Below, piece by piece: positions 8,391 through 20,434 of a DNA stretch of 27,415 nt. Under the pieces are notes generated by a model. The model did not search any database. It saw only the letters and a list, made by a program, of their open reading frames with translations, and was not told where the DNA came from. Location: positions 1,544,013-1,571,427 of the forward strand of contig MNCI01004170.1 of the NCBI GenBank assembly GCA_015680685.1. Reading direction: 5' to 3'. The stretch is from Gnetum montanum (lineage: Eukaryota; Streptophyta; Gnetopsida; Gnetales; Gnetaceae). Every line of letters starts with the position of its first letter. Within the stretch, counting starts at the first letter, position 1. The position numbers and the translations under genes were made by a program.

Positions 8391-10936
8391 TAAATAAATG
8401 GACTTCCTAGATTAGATCTTCTTGTGGGAAGATTACCAGCCTTGATCTAGTCAAAAACAACATGAGTTAGCATCACAATGTAAATCCAAGGTGGTAGTTG
8501 GTTTGAAGGGCACTCGAAGGTATTTGATGCAAAGGATGAGGGTATTAGAGATGTAGGATGATCAACCGTACTAGGTTGTGAGGGTTGGAGAGGATTATTG
8601 AGAAGGATCTTTTTCTAGATTGATTATCTAAACCACTCAGTTGGAAAGTCGGTTGTGAATGTACAGCCCTTGTAGCATTTTGTTGTTGCGGCTATGGAGG
8701 AATCTCACCTTGCAGGGATGGAGCAGGAGGTAACTGGGTTGAAGGTGGAGGTGTGTGTGCAGACAAATGCAAAGGATGGTATAGATATGGGTTTTTTCCT
8801 TGAGTAGATGGTGAATGTGTTTGGTGGTACTCTGGAGGATAATAGTAATGCTAAAATGAGGTATGCCTTGCATAACTTCTTGGAGAGACAGGTTGCTGAA
8901 CATAGTACCCATATGAATCTAGTTGCCTATAAGGGTACTACTACCTTCGTGGTGGCATTCCTCACTATTGTAGTTGGTACCATTGTTGGTATTTTTCATA
9001 AGGTTGTGGAGGAGATTCACTTGGGTAGTACGCTTATTGTTGTTGGTGGAACTACCTTGGATTGCCTTGAGGATAAGGCAATCGTTTAGGTTCTTGACTA
9101 TGTGCTAGTTGAGGATTCAATGCATACATCCCAGACTCTTGTAAGTGTGTCACCATAGGGCAACAACCCTTTGGATATTTTTATTGATAAATGTCACAAT
9201 TAATTTCATCATTAGAGTCAGTTTCCACAACTTCCTCTATGGCTGTAGCTTTGCCTTGACCTCTTTAGTAGGCATGTTTAGCTTCTTTTTGCCTCCTGTA
9301 TTTATGATCACTATTTTTCTCTTTGGATTCTTTAGCAATCTTAATAGCAGTTTGAAATTTTTCATCCAAAGAGTCCCATAATTTATCAACCTTGGTCGAA
9401 ATATCAAAAAGAGATTTTTGGATGGGCAAGGTTTTCTTGTTTATCACTTCATCAAGTGGTAACTCCTCTTTGTCACAAAACTAGACCTCCCATTTTTAGA
9501 TGGAAGGGTTCCTATTATACTCTTCTACGCTTTCTCTTTTTTGTAGCTCAGCTTCTTATTTTGCTACCTACTCAATGAGCTTTTGGATCTGATGAGCTCT
9601 TAGTTTAGACAATCTTCCTTGGGCATATAGCCCAAGAATTCTTCTAGTTTTGGCTCTGAGTCCTTCTATGACGTGGCAAAGTTGTTTCCTTTGAGAATAA
9701 TCATGGCCAAGGCATCGATGTAAGAGTGAATAGTATCTACCATGGTGGCATCCACGGGTTCATGTGTTCCCTATTTCCAACCTTGGATTTGCCTTCTCAA
9801 ATTAGACACTTTGAAGTACATCTGGTATTTATCATTAAATAGCTCTAACATGGTACTCCATCGACAAATGGATTCTAGTTCAAAGGACTGGTACAAGCTT
9901 TTAGCTTCCTTGATGAGTGTCCTAGGAAAGAGCTTGAGTTTCTGGCATTCATTTTCTATGTTCTATAAGGCACAAGCATCATGGAAAGCTTGTAGATGTA
10001 TCTATGGATTAGAGTTGTATCCCCCCTCAAACTTTGGGATATTATTCATGTCTAAATGCTTGATCCTACTATCTTTCTTATGCCTAGTTGGAATTCTAAT
10101 TGCCTCTGCAATGTTGAGCATGCATCGAGTCACCAATAGAGGCTCATCATCATCATTGCATTGATGATGCCAATGATGGTTTCGGCCATCCCTTTGGTCT
10201 TGGTGGCCTTCACAGTCATTGTTGTCTCATTGATTACCTTCATCATGATTATTTTGATGGTGACTTCTATGAGAACTGATAAATGAAGAGGAATGTTTGG
10301 AATCAAATGAAGAGGATGGAGAGGAAGGTGAATCACCACCACCACTGTGGTGTATGCCACCACTTTTTCGCTCATTATGACCACCATCCTTAGATCCCTT
10401 ATTATTGTGATGTTTACCCAAGTCCTTGCCTTGACTATCACTCTTTCCTAAACCTAATTTATGAATCGTGGATCATAGGTTCAAGTTCCACCCTCCTCAT
10501 CAATAACAAGGGGTGGAGAATCTTCATGTTGAGAACCTTCAAAGGGAGGATCCTCATTATCAACTTGATCTAGTAGGAATAAGAGATTAGTATAATGTTT
10601 CCCTTTCATAGCCTCATGGAGCTTCTCCTGATGTCAATCTTTCCTGCATTGTGTTTCAGTGGGATGGTAGTCCCAAGTGTCATAACCATCCACAACATAT
10701 GCTTCATGAAGATCTGAGATGCCCAACTTCTTAAGAGTTTGAAGTAGCATCCCAAGTACAGATTGATTGGGGGACAAGACAATGTTGCCCTTCATATCAC
10801 ACCATTATAGTTGTTCATCCTGATGTAGGATGAATGTGAAGTTTGGTACATACTCATTTGGATGAGTATATACCACTTTACACTCCTGTGGGACCAACGA
10901 TTTGACATCTTCATGTCTATGTGATGAAGAAAACAT
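8391..10936 (-). pseudogene. Gag of the left retroelement
   Basis: The start is ATG 10936-10934, chosen by alignment to the right copy. Order: an N-terminal domain of about 100 residues (VPNFTFILHQDEQL, CDMKGNIVL) ending near 10650; a linker low in complexity and rich in His, Ser and Pro (10440-10130); a capsid-like retrotransposon Gag core (10045-9740, with KLFP and CRWSTMLELFNDKYQMY); a damaged zinc knuckle (about 9205-9160) in which the second Cys and the His appear as Tyr; and a Pro/Gln-rich tail (8900-8640). Many stops and shifts break it. Gag would form the particle and bind the element RNA. Confidence 0.8.
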
Positions 10937-11069
10937 TTTGCAAAATGAATAAAACTATCAGTGTACTTAGTAGTTTATATGTTGTTGTAAGTGATGTTGA
11001 CCTTGAGTTTGTCTAATGATATAAATAATATTCACTAATCCTAGATAGCACACATTTCAACAAACAAAG
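10937..11069 (-). other. 5' leader between primer-binding site and gag (left element)
   Basis: Non-coding, AT-rich leader. Its first bases (GACTTTGTT after the primer-binding site) match the right copy. Confidence 0.6.
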
Positions 11070-11087
11070 TCCCCAGCAATGATGCCA
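11070..11087 (-). other. Primer-binding site, tRNA-Asp type
   Basis: The minus strand reads TGGCATCATTGCTGGGGA one base after the LTR end. Established knowledge: Athila elements prime from tRNA-Asp, with a site close to TGGCGCCGTTGCCGGGGA. The three differences are C-to-T or G-to-A changes. Confidence 0.85.
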
Positions 11088-11088
11088 A

Positions 11089-12004
11089 TGATGAGCAGCG
11101 AGGTACCTCTATGCCTAACCATATGAATCACAAAGTGTTCATGCGTGATCCTTTCAAATTCTATGGACTTTGTAGTTTTCGGTGCACTAGTCTTCTAGGA
11201 AGTGAACCTTACCTTAAGGTTGTTCATTGTCTTCCCAATTACACTTGTGACGTACACTAGTATCATTAAGTGTAATTAAGACATCTGATTTTTATCATTT
11301 TGTATTTTATGGTTTTTATGTTTAAAGGGAAATAAAAGTAATTGTATTAACTAATTTAATTTAACTAACTAACTAGTATCTAAGCAGTCCTAACATATGC
11401 ATCCAATTCCACTTTCCACACACATCCTAAACCCATGTATCCACTACTGGGCTACCAAGCGCTATGCTATTAGGCATACCAAACAATAATGCTACTAGGA
11501 TTACCAAGCGAATACGTGTTATGCTAGAAGCAATTGTACTTATGTGTTTAATCTATGTAGCTTATCTTGATTAATTACTTCATTAGCTTAATTATGGAAA
11601 AACATTTAATAAATAAATAATTGAAAATATTAAATGCATAAATGAAACATTTAATCTATCCAAAGTGCTGTAAGGTTTATCAAAAAGCTTGTCTTTATTA
11701 CTGCACACATTGTCATGCTTAGGTACAACAATGCTTGAATAAAAATCTGTACACTCAATGACTCCTACTATGGGCACTCGAGAGAAATATTCTAACTCTC
11801 AAATGAACAAACTGCAAGAGCTTGACTACTTCTAAAATCTCGTTGCCATAAATGCAGTTGGTAGGCACATATTTATAGGCAAAATGCGAACACTATGTTG
11901 ATAGGACCTCATCAATGCATGATACGATGCCTCGATGAGGCCTTGTCAATGAGGCCGTGTCAACAAGGCATTGTCAATGCAGCCAATAAAACTGTGATTC
12001 ATCA
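11089..12004 (-). repeat. 5' LTR of the left retroelement
   Basis: About 916 bp, starting TGATGAATCAC at 12004 and ending CA next to the primer-binding site. It holds U3 repeats (11984-11891), TATAAATA (11877-11870), the conserved GTAGGAGTC and AATAAAG (AATAAA at 11699-11694). The last about 35 bp before the primer-binding site match the right LTR closely. The end at 12004 is inferred; five following bases (12005-12009) would be the target-site duplication, but the partner is not identifiable. Confidence 0.85.
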
Positions 12005-12463
12005 ACCCTTTTTTGTTTTTTTTCTTTTTTCTGCATAATAGATAATATATTTGTATCAATAGATAATATTTTTGTATCAAAATAGTCTTGGAATTAATGG
12101 TAAATAAAAGATTTAAAATCTTAGAGTCAAAGAAACAGTAATGTGCTTATGGTTTATTGTCAAGCCAAAGTTATTGTGAAATTGAGTGCATTGCAACTTG
12201 ATATAATCCCATGCTTTCAAAATGTGAGTCTAGTAGCTTATCATGCTATCAATCTAATCATTGTTATTTTTAGTAACACAAAGTTCTTTAAGATCAACTC
12301 GTGAAATAAATACAATAAGAACATTCAAGGTAAATGAATTGCATATTAAATAACCAAAAAAAGTTTTAACACAAAATGTATATGAAAGTACCCAAAGTAT
12401 TCTATTTAAATTTATTTGTAACTATATTAACTATTCTATACAAAAATAACAGTATGCAATTTA
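12005..12463. other. AT-rich spacer with a 21-bp tandem duplication
   Basis: No gene is seen. At 12037-12079 a 21-bp unit containing AATAGATAATAT and TTGTATC occurs twice in tandem with one mismatch. A T-rich run lies at 12008-12031, next to the LTR end. Confidence 0.6.
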
Positions 12464-13923
12464 TCAAAAAAGCAAATAAGAGTCAAGTATGACTTGATCC
12501 ACAGTGGCCTATCCAAAGGGGCTGCTCTATTCTAATTGTTCTCTGCAAGTATCTTCCTTCACTGGCACCTCAATTGTAGTCTCCATAAAATCTACCTCTA
12601 TGACATAATCATCAACCCTATTATCTAGGTATTTCTCCATCCTAGCTATTGTTGATAGTCTTGCCTCTAAGCTAGATAGTGAAGTGGCCATGCCCACCTA
12701 CTCAGGGTCTAGAATCATCTCCACCTTGGCCAAATTGGAGGAGTCTTGCAATGTCCTCAACTACTCAAACAAATACTTTATTGTTGTTTACACATGGATA
12801 GTAAGGCGAATCTATCACCTCTTCACACACTCAAAATGATTATGCATCTTGAACTCTAATGCATTAATCTGTGTAGCCAAACCATCTATGTAGGATATCA
12901 ACCTAGTCTCCATTACCTCCAAGTAGGCAAAAATGGTAGCCCCATATTTAAATTATTGTTGTTGCTATTGTGAATGAACAAAAATGGCACACATTTGATT
13001 AATTTGGTCATAATGCTCATCCCATCTAGCCCTTCCACCTTCCTATTACACACAAGGATCAAGAAGCCAAACCAAAATATCAACCCAAGTCCTAGGAATT
13101 CACTAGATATATATGACATATCCCAAATGAGAAAACTAATCCTCACTAAATACCTACACTTCCTTAGCATCCACCTCAAGGGGTAGGATTTGTGAATGCC
13201 TAAATGGAGTACACATGATTAAAGAAAATGGAATTGTTGATGAATCTCTAGTAAGGATTTCCATCCTTCTCAGCAATATGTAGGAATAGTTCAATGAATA
13301 CTTTTTCTCCAAATCTAGTAGGATCATCAATGTGAAGGACATCACATGATTGTGATAGCTAGGAGGTTAGTATAGATGACTCTCACTAGAATGTTTTGTT
13401 GCAGGAAGAAGTTCTTGTACAACTAGCTAGTCTCATCTAACTCCACCCTAGGAATCATGTCTAGTAGCTACATCTTTTTATCTATATATGAAATAGTAAA
13501 GTACTTCCATATATCAATCACCATTTAAAGCACCTCCCTCAAGATTTACTCCATCAATGGGAATGCATCATCACCTATTTGAACAACCTAGAAAGCTATT
13601 TATTTTCAATGATGCAACATGTAAAAGAAATGTGACTCCTCCTTATAGTAATTAGTGTTCCTAGTGATGATACATTTGAGGTGGTTTTGGGCAAGCTTGG
13701 TAAGCATGTCAGGCTACAAAAGTTGCATCAATGTCTTCAAGTTTCTTTAATTGTACAATGAGGATGATCTGAGCTCTAGCTCCTAATGTTGATGCTTCTC
13801 CTATATAGTTTACTCCTAAGCCTAATAATATTCTTCTTGCTCTCTTACAAACTTTTGAACAATTGAATGGAAGGTAGACTAATGTTGACTTTGTGACTAC
13901 CCCCTCACCTCTTGCTTCTGCAT
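12464..13923 (-). pseudogene. Unrecognised decayed reading frame with a coiled-coil-like C-terminus
   Basis: From ATG 13923-13921 the minus strand reads as protein-like sequence broken mainly by TAG stops, with at least one frame change (13345-13154 is open in another frame), ending in TGA near 12464. Recognisable stretches include MLTKLAQNHLKCIITRN, WVDILVWLLDPCV and INALEFKMHNHFECVK; the last 130 codons look helical and charged. I do not recognise the family. The layout, a globular N-terminal part and a helical C-terminal part, recalls the ORF at 2638-473, but the sequences do not match by eye. It is probably an ORF of another old retroelement. Confidence 0.45.
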
Positions 13924-15379
13924 TGTGCTGGACTTCCTCTTGTTATTTTCCTATGAAGTCCCTCTCTAAGAAGTTCGAAAAAATTAGTTAGCATGTCAAT
14001 TAGCCAATAATAAAGATATCATTAATTATTTAACTATTTTCAATTTTGAAACCTCCTACTAGGTATGTTAAACAGATATCACATTTACTATATGAGCTAG
14101 GTATACATAGTTAACTAATTTCAATTCTGACACCTCCTAATGGAGAAGACTTATATTTATAAATTACATGTTACAAGTTAGGAGGTCTATTCCAATGGAT
14201 AAAGCTTAATTATGAGAATGACTTAATTTAGTTTGGAAAAGAGATTGTGAATTTTGAAACATGTAAATTACACTTATACCACTATTTTTAATAAATATAT
14301 TTTTTCTTCAACGTTATTTTCAAGCTTCTCTCCTGACAAAAATAAATCTACCGATAACCTGTCAGCAGCATTTTTAACCAATATTGAGCACTCTATACTC
14401 TGTCCATAACTATATTTACTGGGATTTAAAGAATAGATCTTCAACCAGGTTAATTGCAAAAGGCAAAGTTAAAATTTCGCTACAACGCAACAATAATTCA
14501 ACCGTTGTACACTCGGGAAGGGGTCATCCAAACCCAAAGTAATTCGGTTATAAGTACACTCCATAATATCTAGTCACTATAATAATTTTGAATAATTATA
14601 AAGAAATGCAATAATGTTTTGAGCATCCAAATCCTTGTCGACCACCTTTCATTGGCTCTCATACACAGCCATTCAGCCATTCATCCTGCTTCATATATGC
14701 AAGCAATTGGGTTTAACGCAAATTTGAGTTATGGGTTACATAGCATATTTCTATTTAAAAATGAAAAATTTTATACATACGTGAAACTGAAGTTTCTTTT
14801 TATAGAACTTTTTTAAAAAATATGTATAACTCAGTGTTGCCCAGTACAGGGTTGTTCCGTCAAGACCATTATCACTGGGCTAACACCTCATAAAATAATA
14901 TTTACTTATAAAATCCTAAAACTTCATAGCTCCTTTCACTTTAGTTTGCAAACATTGAATTTACACCAATTCTAGAACGCCTGTGGCAATATCACAGTAA
15001 GTGGTTAAGAATGTTAAGTATGCCATTATGGTCCAACCCAATCAAAAACATAAAGGATTAATTTTAGGAAAAGAAAAAGCAAGTGAGCTGAATCACTGGT
15101 TTCAGAAGCATTTGAAAGACATGAACTGCTAAACATACCATACGGTAATTGAGTGACCTGTCATAATTAAATTCCGTGAATTCATAAGTAAATTTTTGGA
15201 TAAAATTTTCTTCATCTTTTCGCAAAAATGTAATGATAAACCAATGACATTGACATATAAAGGGGGCAGAAAAAGAATTCCTATGTTTAATATTCAACCA
15301 TCAAAAAGATACATTACTCAACATCAACACAACCATAAAAATCAAACAGCTTAATAACTGAGGAAACAATTCCCAGATA
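13924..15379. other. Intergenic AT-rich DNA and 3' flank of the PPR gene
   Basis: No supported gene, RNA gene or repeat is seen. Short open stretches have no recognisable content. The part next to 15380 is the 3' untranslated region of the PPR gene; I see no exact AATAAA on the minus strand in the first 300 bp after the stop, so a variant signal is likely. Confidence 0.6.
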
Positions 15380-18060
15380 TTATGATTCAATATTATCATT
15401 CAAACAAAACTTCCTAGGGGTACTCCTTGTGGTGGTACTCGTAAATTGTTGACGCAGAAGCTTCCTGATCCTCCTAGATGGAAATTTTCCATTTGCCTCC
15501 AACCTTTCTACAAACCCATAAGCAGGAGTCCCTGAATTTACATAGGCTTGAAGTAGAGTTTCATACAATAGAACTGAGCAAGAGTAGCCAAATTCACTGA
15601 AACTCCTGAGAATCCTTTCAGCATTACCCACATCTCCCACTTCTGCATACTTGTCCAATATCAAGTGCAATGTACTATACCTAGGCTTCAGCTGCTTCAA
15701 TTCACACGCCTTAAATAATAGAGCATCCGCATCCTTTACTTTGCCTACATTTAATTTAAGGCTGACGAGAATGTGCAAGGTTTCAGAATTCATTGAATAA
15801 CCATTCTTAAACATTTCCTTCAGAAACTCTTTCCCCTTTTCTGCATGACCATTATCAGCATAGACTTTTAACAGTGAGTTATAGTGCTCTTCAGTCATCC
15901 TCCTCCCCGACTGCAACATTTTTTGGAATACAACTTCTGCTTTCTCAATTTCTCCCAACTTTCCAAATGACCATACAGCTTTTGAATATTCCTGTGATGA
16001 AATGCCAGGGAATGATTGCATAGACTGCCATATCCTTTCTACTTCTTCTTTTTCACCTAACTCTGCCAGAACTTGAAGAATCACCTTCAAGACATTACGG
16101 TATTCAGAAAGACCCTTAAGCTTTAGTTTATTCAATGCTTCTGTGGCCATAGCAGTATTTCCAGCCTGGACATAATGTCTAGCCAGCAATGCAAAGGTCA
16201 TGCTACTAGGCTGAACTCCTTGTATTTTCATCTCTTCGAGGACTCGCTCCATCCCAGCAAAATTATGCATCCTACCTTTGGCATCAATTAGAATGTTATA
16301 AGTAATCACAGTAGGTTTTACCCCACTCTTTTCCATCCTTAACAATACGTCTCTTATACCCTTTCTGCCATGGCGCAAGTAAATTGTTAAAAGTTGGTTA
16401 TAATCTATTGCAGTCAGCTGAAATCCTTGTGCCTTCATCGTTTCAAAAATTGACTCAGCCTTCTGTATATCATTTCCCGTTGTACAGTTCGACAAAAGCA
16501 TTCTGTAGGCTTCAACACCCTTCATTTCTGAGGGCAAGTTTGAGAAGTACTTCTCTGCCGCAGTCATTCCATGAACTTTTGCTATGAAATTTACACGGTC
16601 TGCATAATCCCCTTTGGTGAAAGTATATAAAGGCTTCGTCTCCAGCCATTGTGAAATCTATAAAGCAATATAGAACAAGATACATCAGTTACAGATAAAG
16701 ACTTCAGAAAACGCTGTAAAGTGTAAGCAAATGCTCTAAATTTGAAGAATTCATGGCCTGTATCAAAATACTAAAATCAAGAACACTATAGTTGGAGTTT
16801 GAAAGAGTAACACAATCTGCATTATTTTACGAACTTTAAAGAAAAAATTTGTATTTTCACAAAGATAGAAATCCAATGCATGGTTGTCGAACTCTATGTA
16901 TAACAAGATTTCCTAGAATAAAGTTGCTACAACGTAAGATATTCTAATGCTAACAAATATTCAAATTAAAAAACAATGACAGACATAAAAAATTAGAAAC
17001 AACTATCCTATCCAAGTTTGTTTTGATATTCAAAATGCCAACTGACAAGCCAAGAAACAAAATCAAACCTTTTTGAAAAACATCGAGCTCTAGAATTTAC
17101 TTCAAAAATAGAACATCTTAAAGAAATCCTACAAGGCATTGGAAAACAATAGGAAAAAAAATCTCCAACAAAATCTTTAGTTCCAAACTTTGCTACATTT
17201 TTTTTAAAATAAAAACTATGGAGGTAAAAACCCTACGACAGACAAGAAGACCAGTACCGAATTTTCGGAGGTTATAAAACGTTTCCAAAATTTATTTGGA
17301 CAGCAATCTAATTCTTTTTGTTGTAAAAAAAAAGGCGAATAAAATTGAACTCAGGTTTCACAAAATCAAGTACAACGATGACAAAAAGAAATAAACTAGT
17401 AAATGCTCTGTTAGAACTTTAAAACATAACAAATCTGATTTACCTTAAGAGCTCTGCGATAAAGCTTTCGTCTGGAAAGATGTTCGAAAGCCTTCTTAAC
17501 TTCCTGTCTGGTGATAACATGGCCGTTTGCAAGCCACTGTTCAAGAGATTGTAGGAGGTCGCGATAATTACATTTGCAAGAGATCTCATATAAAGGACTC
17601 GAATTGCAGATTCTCGTACCATTTTCCTTCACATCATCCTCTAAAACTGATTCAGACGACGATACATCCACGGCATTTTCTTCGGAATCACCAAAATCAT
17701 CTTCTTCCCTTCCAGCAGTTTGTGAAAATGCACGATGCTGTAAACGAAACTCAATGTCTGTCCTTGAAGCAGAAGTTGAAAGCCGTGATCGAAACAACGG
17801 TGCAAAGCTTTCAACAAAAACGGACTGAAAAATTAGGGGCCTCGAACTTCCTTTAGCATTACGTTGGAGCTTCTGCAAGAAACACAGGTGCCGACAAGGG
17901 GACCTGTAGCAATCAAAATACGAAGCTTGTGAGAGTTCTGCTCAAAAATCAAAATTGCAATTGCACGAACAATGGAAAAAGTAATTGATGCATAGCTCCT
18001 GTTTTTCATTTTTTCTGCACAATACCTGACATAACGAGCTGCAATTCGCCAAGGCAACAT
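15380..18060 (-). CDS. P-class pentatricopeptide repeat protein, probably mitochondrial; three exons
   Basis: Exons are 18060-18026, 17903-17444 and 16657-15380, joined in frame to give 590 residues. Junctions are CAG|GTATTG...CTACAG|GTCC and AAG|GTAAAT...TTATAG|ATTT. The ATG gives a basic N-terminus (MLPWRIAARYVR) with many Arg and Ser and few acids to about residue 75, as in organelle presequences. An acidic stretch follows (about 78-107), then a helical region with RRKLYRRALK across the second junction, and about ten 35-residue PPR motifs (about 214-560), for example ITYNILIDAKGRMHNFAGME. PPR proteins bind organelle RNA in a sequence-specific way. The N-terminal layout and total length resemble the Arabidopsis At1g80270/At1g15480 group, from memory. 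No E or DYW domain is present. No internal stop is seen; this is the only intact gene in the window. Confidence 0.9.
16658..17443 (-). other. Intron 2 of the PPR gene
   Basis: 786 bp, GT...AG, phase 0, AT-rich, with no inserted element visible. Its position falls just after a conserved RRALK segment; the next exon continues with ISQWLE, as expected for this family. Confidence 0.9.
17904..18025 (-). other. Intron 1 of the PPR gene
   Basis: 122 bp, GT...AG, after a 35-nt first coding exon (phase 2). The acceptor at 17904 was chosen because it keeps the frame. The stronger-looking TTCTTGCAG ending at 17873 would give an immediate frame change and stop. Confidence 0.75.
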
Positions 18061-18300
18061 GGAAATCCTAATGAATCACTGGTTTTGGCTTTAGCGAGTT
18101 AACGTAGCAAAGAAATGGAACGTGGTAAGGATACGAAAGCTTTTATTCTGTTTCAATGAAACAACCCTCGGCGCCTCCTCCTCAGTTTACATGTTAATTG
18201 CAATTTGTGTTTCGATACCTACTAAGAAGCCCAAAAACGTTTAATTAAAAAAAAAATGCAAGCGAATGTTTTAAAGGTTCAACTCATAAGCTCGTGAGAG
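18061..18300 (-). promoter_or_regulatory. Upstream region of the PPR gene
   Basis: Probable 5' untranslated region and core promoter. It is less AT-rich than the surroundings and has no convincing TATA box at a suitable distance; GAATAAAAG near 18145-18155 is only weakly TATA-like. In-frame stops lie shortly upstream of the ATG at 18060, supporting that start. Confidence 0.4.
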
Positions 18301-18360
18301 TGATTTTTTTTTTCTGTTTTTTTTTTTTGTTGGTTTGTTTTGTTTTTTGTTTTTCTTTAA
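18301..18360. repeat. T-rich low-complexity tract
   Basis: Almost pure T with scattered G and C on the plus strand, that is, an A-rich tract upstream of the PPR gene on its coding strand. It could be a nucleosome-excluding poly(dA:dT) tract or an old poly(A) tail of a retroposed sequence; no adjacent LINE or SINE body is recognisable. Confidence 0.7.
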
Positions 18361-19568
18361 ATCGAAACTCTATTGAGCATGAGGTGCTTGGTACCTCGGC
18401 TGCGTACTTCGTTTGAATGATGGTTAAAGAGAAGTGTTTGTGTCCTTGTATTTTTACATATTATTTGGAAAAATAGGTGTGATATTTTTCACTATTTATA
18501 ATGAGTTTAATACTATTTAAGTTGTTAGACTTGTTATTGGAGATTAATTATCTTTTTCAGAACCTTGAACTAACAAGGTTGCTAGAAACTTTGCTTGGCT
18601 TATGCTTAATTCTTGGTGATGCTCTTTTTGGTAGTTAACAAGGAAGCCTTTAGTAATAAGTAAAAACCTATGAGGGTGTTGCTGAACAAGAAAAAAACTT
18701 GATCCTTTTTCATATCCTAGTAGGGAGGTTTTTTAGGATTGGTTGAAAGGATAAAATCCTTAAAAAGCATCTCAAAATTGTTGGGCTTTTCATTTCCTTT
18801 GTTTCTTTTGGAGCTTTTGACTTATTGATAGGATATGCTAATATTCTATGTTTTTTATTAGATATCCAATCCCAGAAAAAAAATTTTGAGTAAACATCAT
18901 AAAAAAAATATGGAAAGAAAAAGCTTTCCAATTTTAGGTTTACCTCCTCAAGTGTACAACCTTACACTCTTTTCTTTAACAAGTGATACCACTTTTTTAC
19001 TTTACTTTTCTTTGCTTATGTTTTCAAAGCTTCAAGTATAAGGCTATATTTTATATTCTTAATATAATTATTCTTTTTAGGATCCAACATATCCCTTACC
19101 ATTATGACAATAAAATTATTTTACTGTGACAAAAGAGGACTCTCTTGGATGAGGCTGGTAATTTGCCTCTCAATTCTAATAAGATTGTATAAAATTTTCT
19201 TGTTGAGCTATGCTCTTGCTAGAAAAATATTATGTTTATATTCAAGGAAATGTAATTAAACTAGTTTAGTTATATATTTGCAATATATATCCATAATTTG
19301 ACAAAGTAAATCTTGCAAAAACTACATTAAATTTTAAAAATTATCCAATTCACCATTTTAGTAGATTCAGTGTATTCCATAATAATTTTGGTTAGATTAT
19401 TATGATTGCATGATGAGAATGATAACTGATTCTATGTTTGGTAATAAATCTTATGTTGTAAATATTTTTGAATTCTTATGGATTGTTATTTTCCATGCAT
19501 ACTCTCCTTGCTCTTTAGAATTTTCTTTCTCATGCAATCCAATTATAAGACATAAACATAGAAGCCAT
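18361..19568. other. AT-rich intergenic DNA
   Basis: I see no gene, RNA or repeat that I can support in these 1.2 kb. Confidence 0.5.
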
Positions 19569-20415
19569 TGATTCACATGGAGCAAATATATAGGCTCTTT
19601 GATGAGCCGCGATATCGGAACCTTCCAAGCGATATCGGACATCCGATATCGGGGCCTATCTTGTCACCTATAAATAATAGTGAGCGCACTTGGTTTGAGT
19701 AGCTTTTTGTCGAGCAGTTTGTCAATTAGTCTTAGCCCCTTACCCAAACTCTTACCTTTTCTCCCTCTCAGAGTTAGAATTATTTCTGTGTGCCCGCAGT
19801 AGGAGTCATAAAGTGAACAAATCCTCATTCGAGCATTGTGTACCTGAGCACACCTTGTGTACAACAATAAAGACGAACTTTGTGATAAACCTTGTAGCAT
19901 CCAAAATAGATTAATTAATGTTAATTGCAGTTATTTAATGTTTTCCTTAGTTAATTAATGTTCTCTCTCTTGCCCTATAACTCTCATAAGTAAGCACACT
20001 CAGTATGATTACTTCAAGCATGTGTGTAATGCTTAGTAACCCTGTAATAATTAGCGTTTGGTAATCCCATCAGTGTTGCACTGGTTTAGGATGTGTACGG
20101 CAAGTGAAGATAGATGCTGGTGTTAGGACTAGTTAAAGCATAGTTGAGTAGTTAAATTAAATTAGTTACTTAGTTATCTCTCTCCTCCCTTTGTAGCACT
20201 AGGCCATAAAACATAAAAATATATAAAAATCATATACCTCAAGTTTACTTAATCATACAATTGTGCTATACAAGTAAGCTTGGGAAGACAACGATTGAAA
20301 AACCCATCCTTGTTCCACGAAAACGCATAAGCACTTAGTCCTTGGAATTCAACCAGATCATGCATGGAAACTCGTATTCGTATGGTTGAGCATAGGGATA
20401 CCTCGCCGCTCATCA
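19569..20415 (+). repeat. 5' LTR of the right retroelement
   Basis: It ends CA at 20415, one base before the primer-binding site. The start is uncertain: TGATTCACATGG at 19569 or TGATGAGC at 19600. Both have counterparts near 475 in the left-edge LTR. Contents: three CGATATCG cores (19610-19617, 19630-19637, 19644-19651), TATAAATA (19669-19676), GTAGGAGTC (near 19800) and AATAAAG (19866-19872). Transcription should start near 19700 and the RNA should end shortly after 19880 in the matching 3' LTR, which lies beyond the window. Confidence 0.85.
19610..19652. promoter_or_regulatory. Cluster of CGATATCG palindromes in LTR U3
   Basis: Three CGATATCG cores start at 19610, 19630 and 19644; the last extends to the perfect palindrome CCGATATCGG (19643-19652). 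They sit directly upstream of the TATA box. This is a likely enhancer or factor-binding array, by position only. Confidence 0.6.
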
Positions 20416-20416
20416 T

Positions 20417-20434
20417 TGGCACCATTGCCGAGGA
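20417..20434 (+). other. Primer-binding site, tRNA-Asp type
   Basis: TGGCACCATTGCCGAGGA follows the LTR end by one base. It differs from the canonical Athila site by G-to-A or C-to-T type changes. The tRNA-Asp 3' end would pair here to start minus-strand DNA synthesis. Confidence 0.9.

Noticed and set aside
9742-10164. Plus-strand open stretch of 140 codons
   Set aside because: It is antisense to the left element's capsid-like Gag core (CRWSTMLELF on the minus strand).
17411-17878. Separate gene starting at TTG 17878 and ending in intron 2
   Set aside because: It is exon 2 of the PPR gene read into its introns; splicing from 18026 to 17903 and from 17444 to 16657 keeps one frame.
17873-17881. 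TTCTTGCAG as the intron 1 acceptor
   Set aside because: Good consensus, but with the 35-nt first exon it leads to a stop after about a dozen codons. CTACAG at 17904 keeps the frame.
17833-18060. Independent 75-residue protein from the ATG at 18060
   Set aside because: Only the first 35 nt are coding; the rest is intron 1 and an out-of-frame part of exon 2.
18301-18360. Poly(A) tail of a LINE or SINE
   Set aside because: No retroposon body or target-site duplication could be recognised next to it, so it is listed only as a low-complexity tract.
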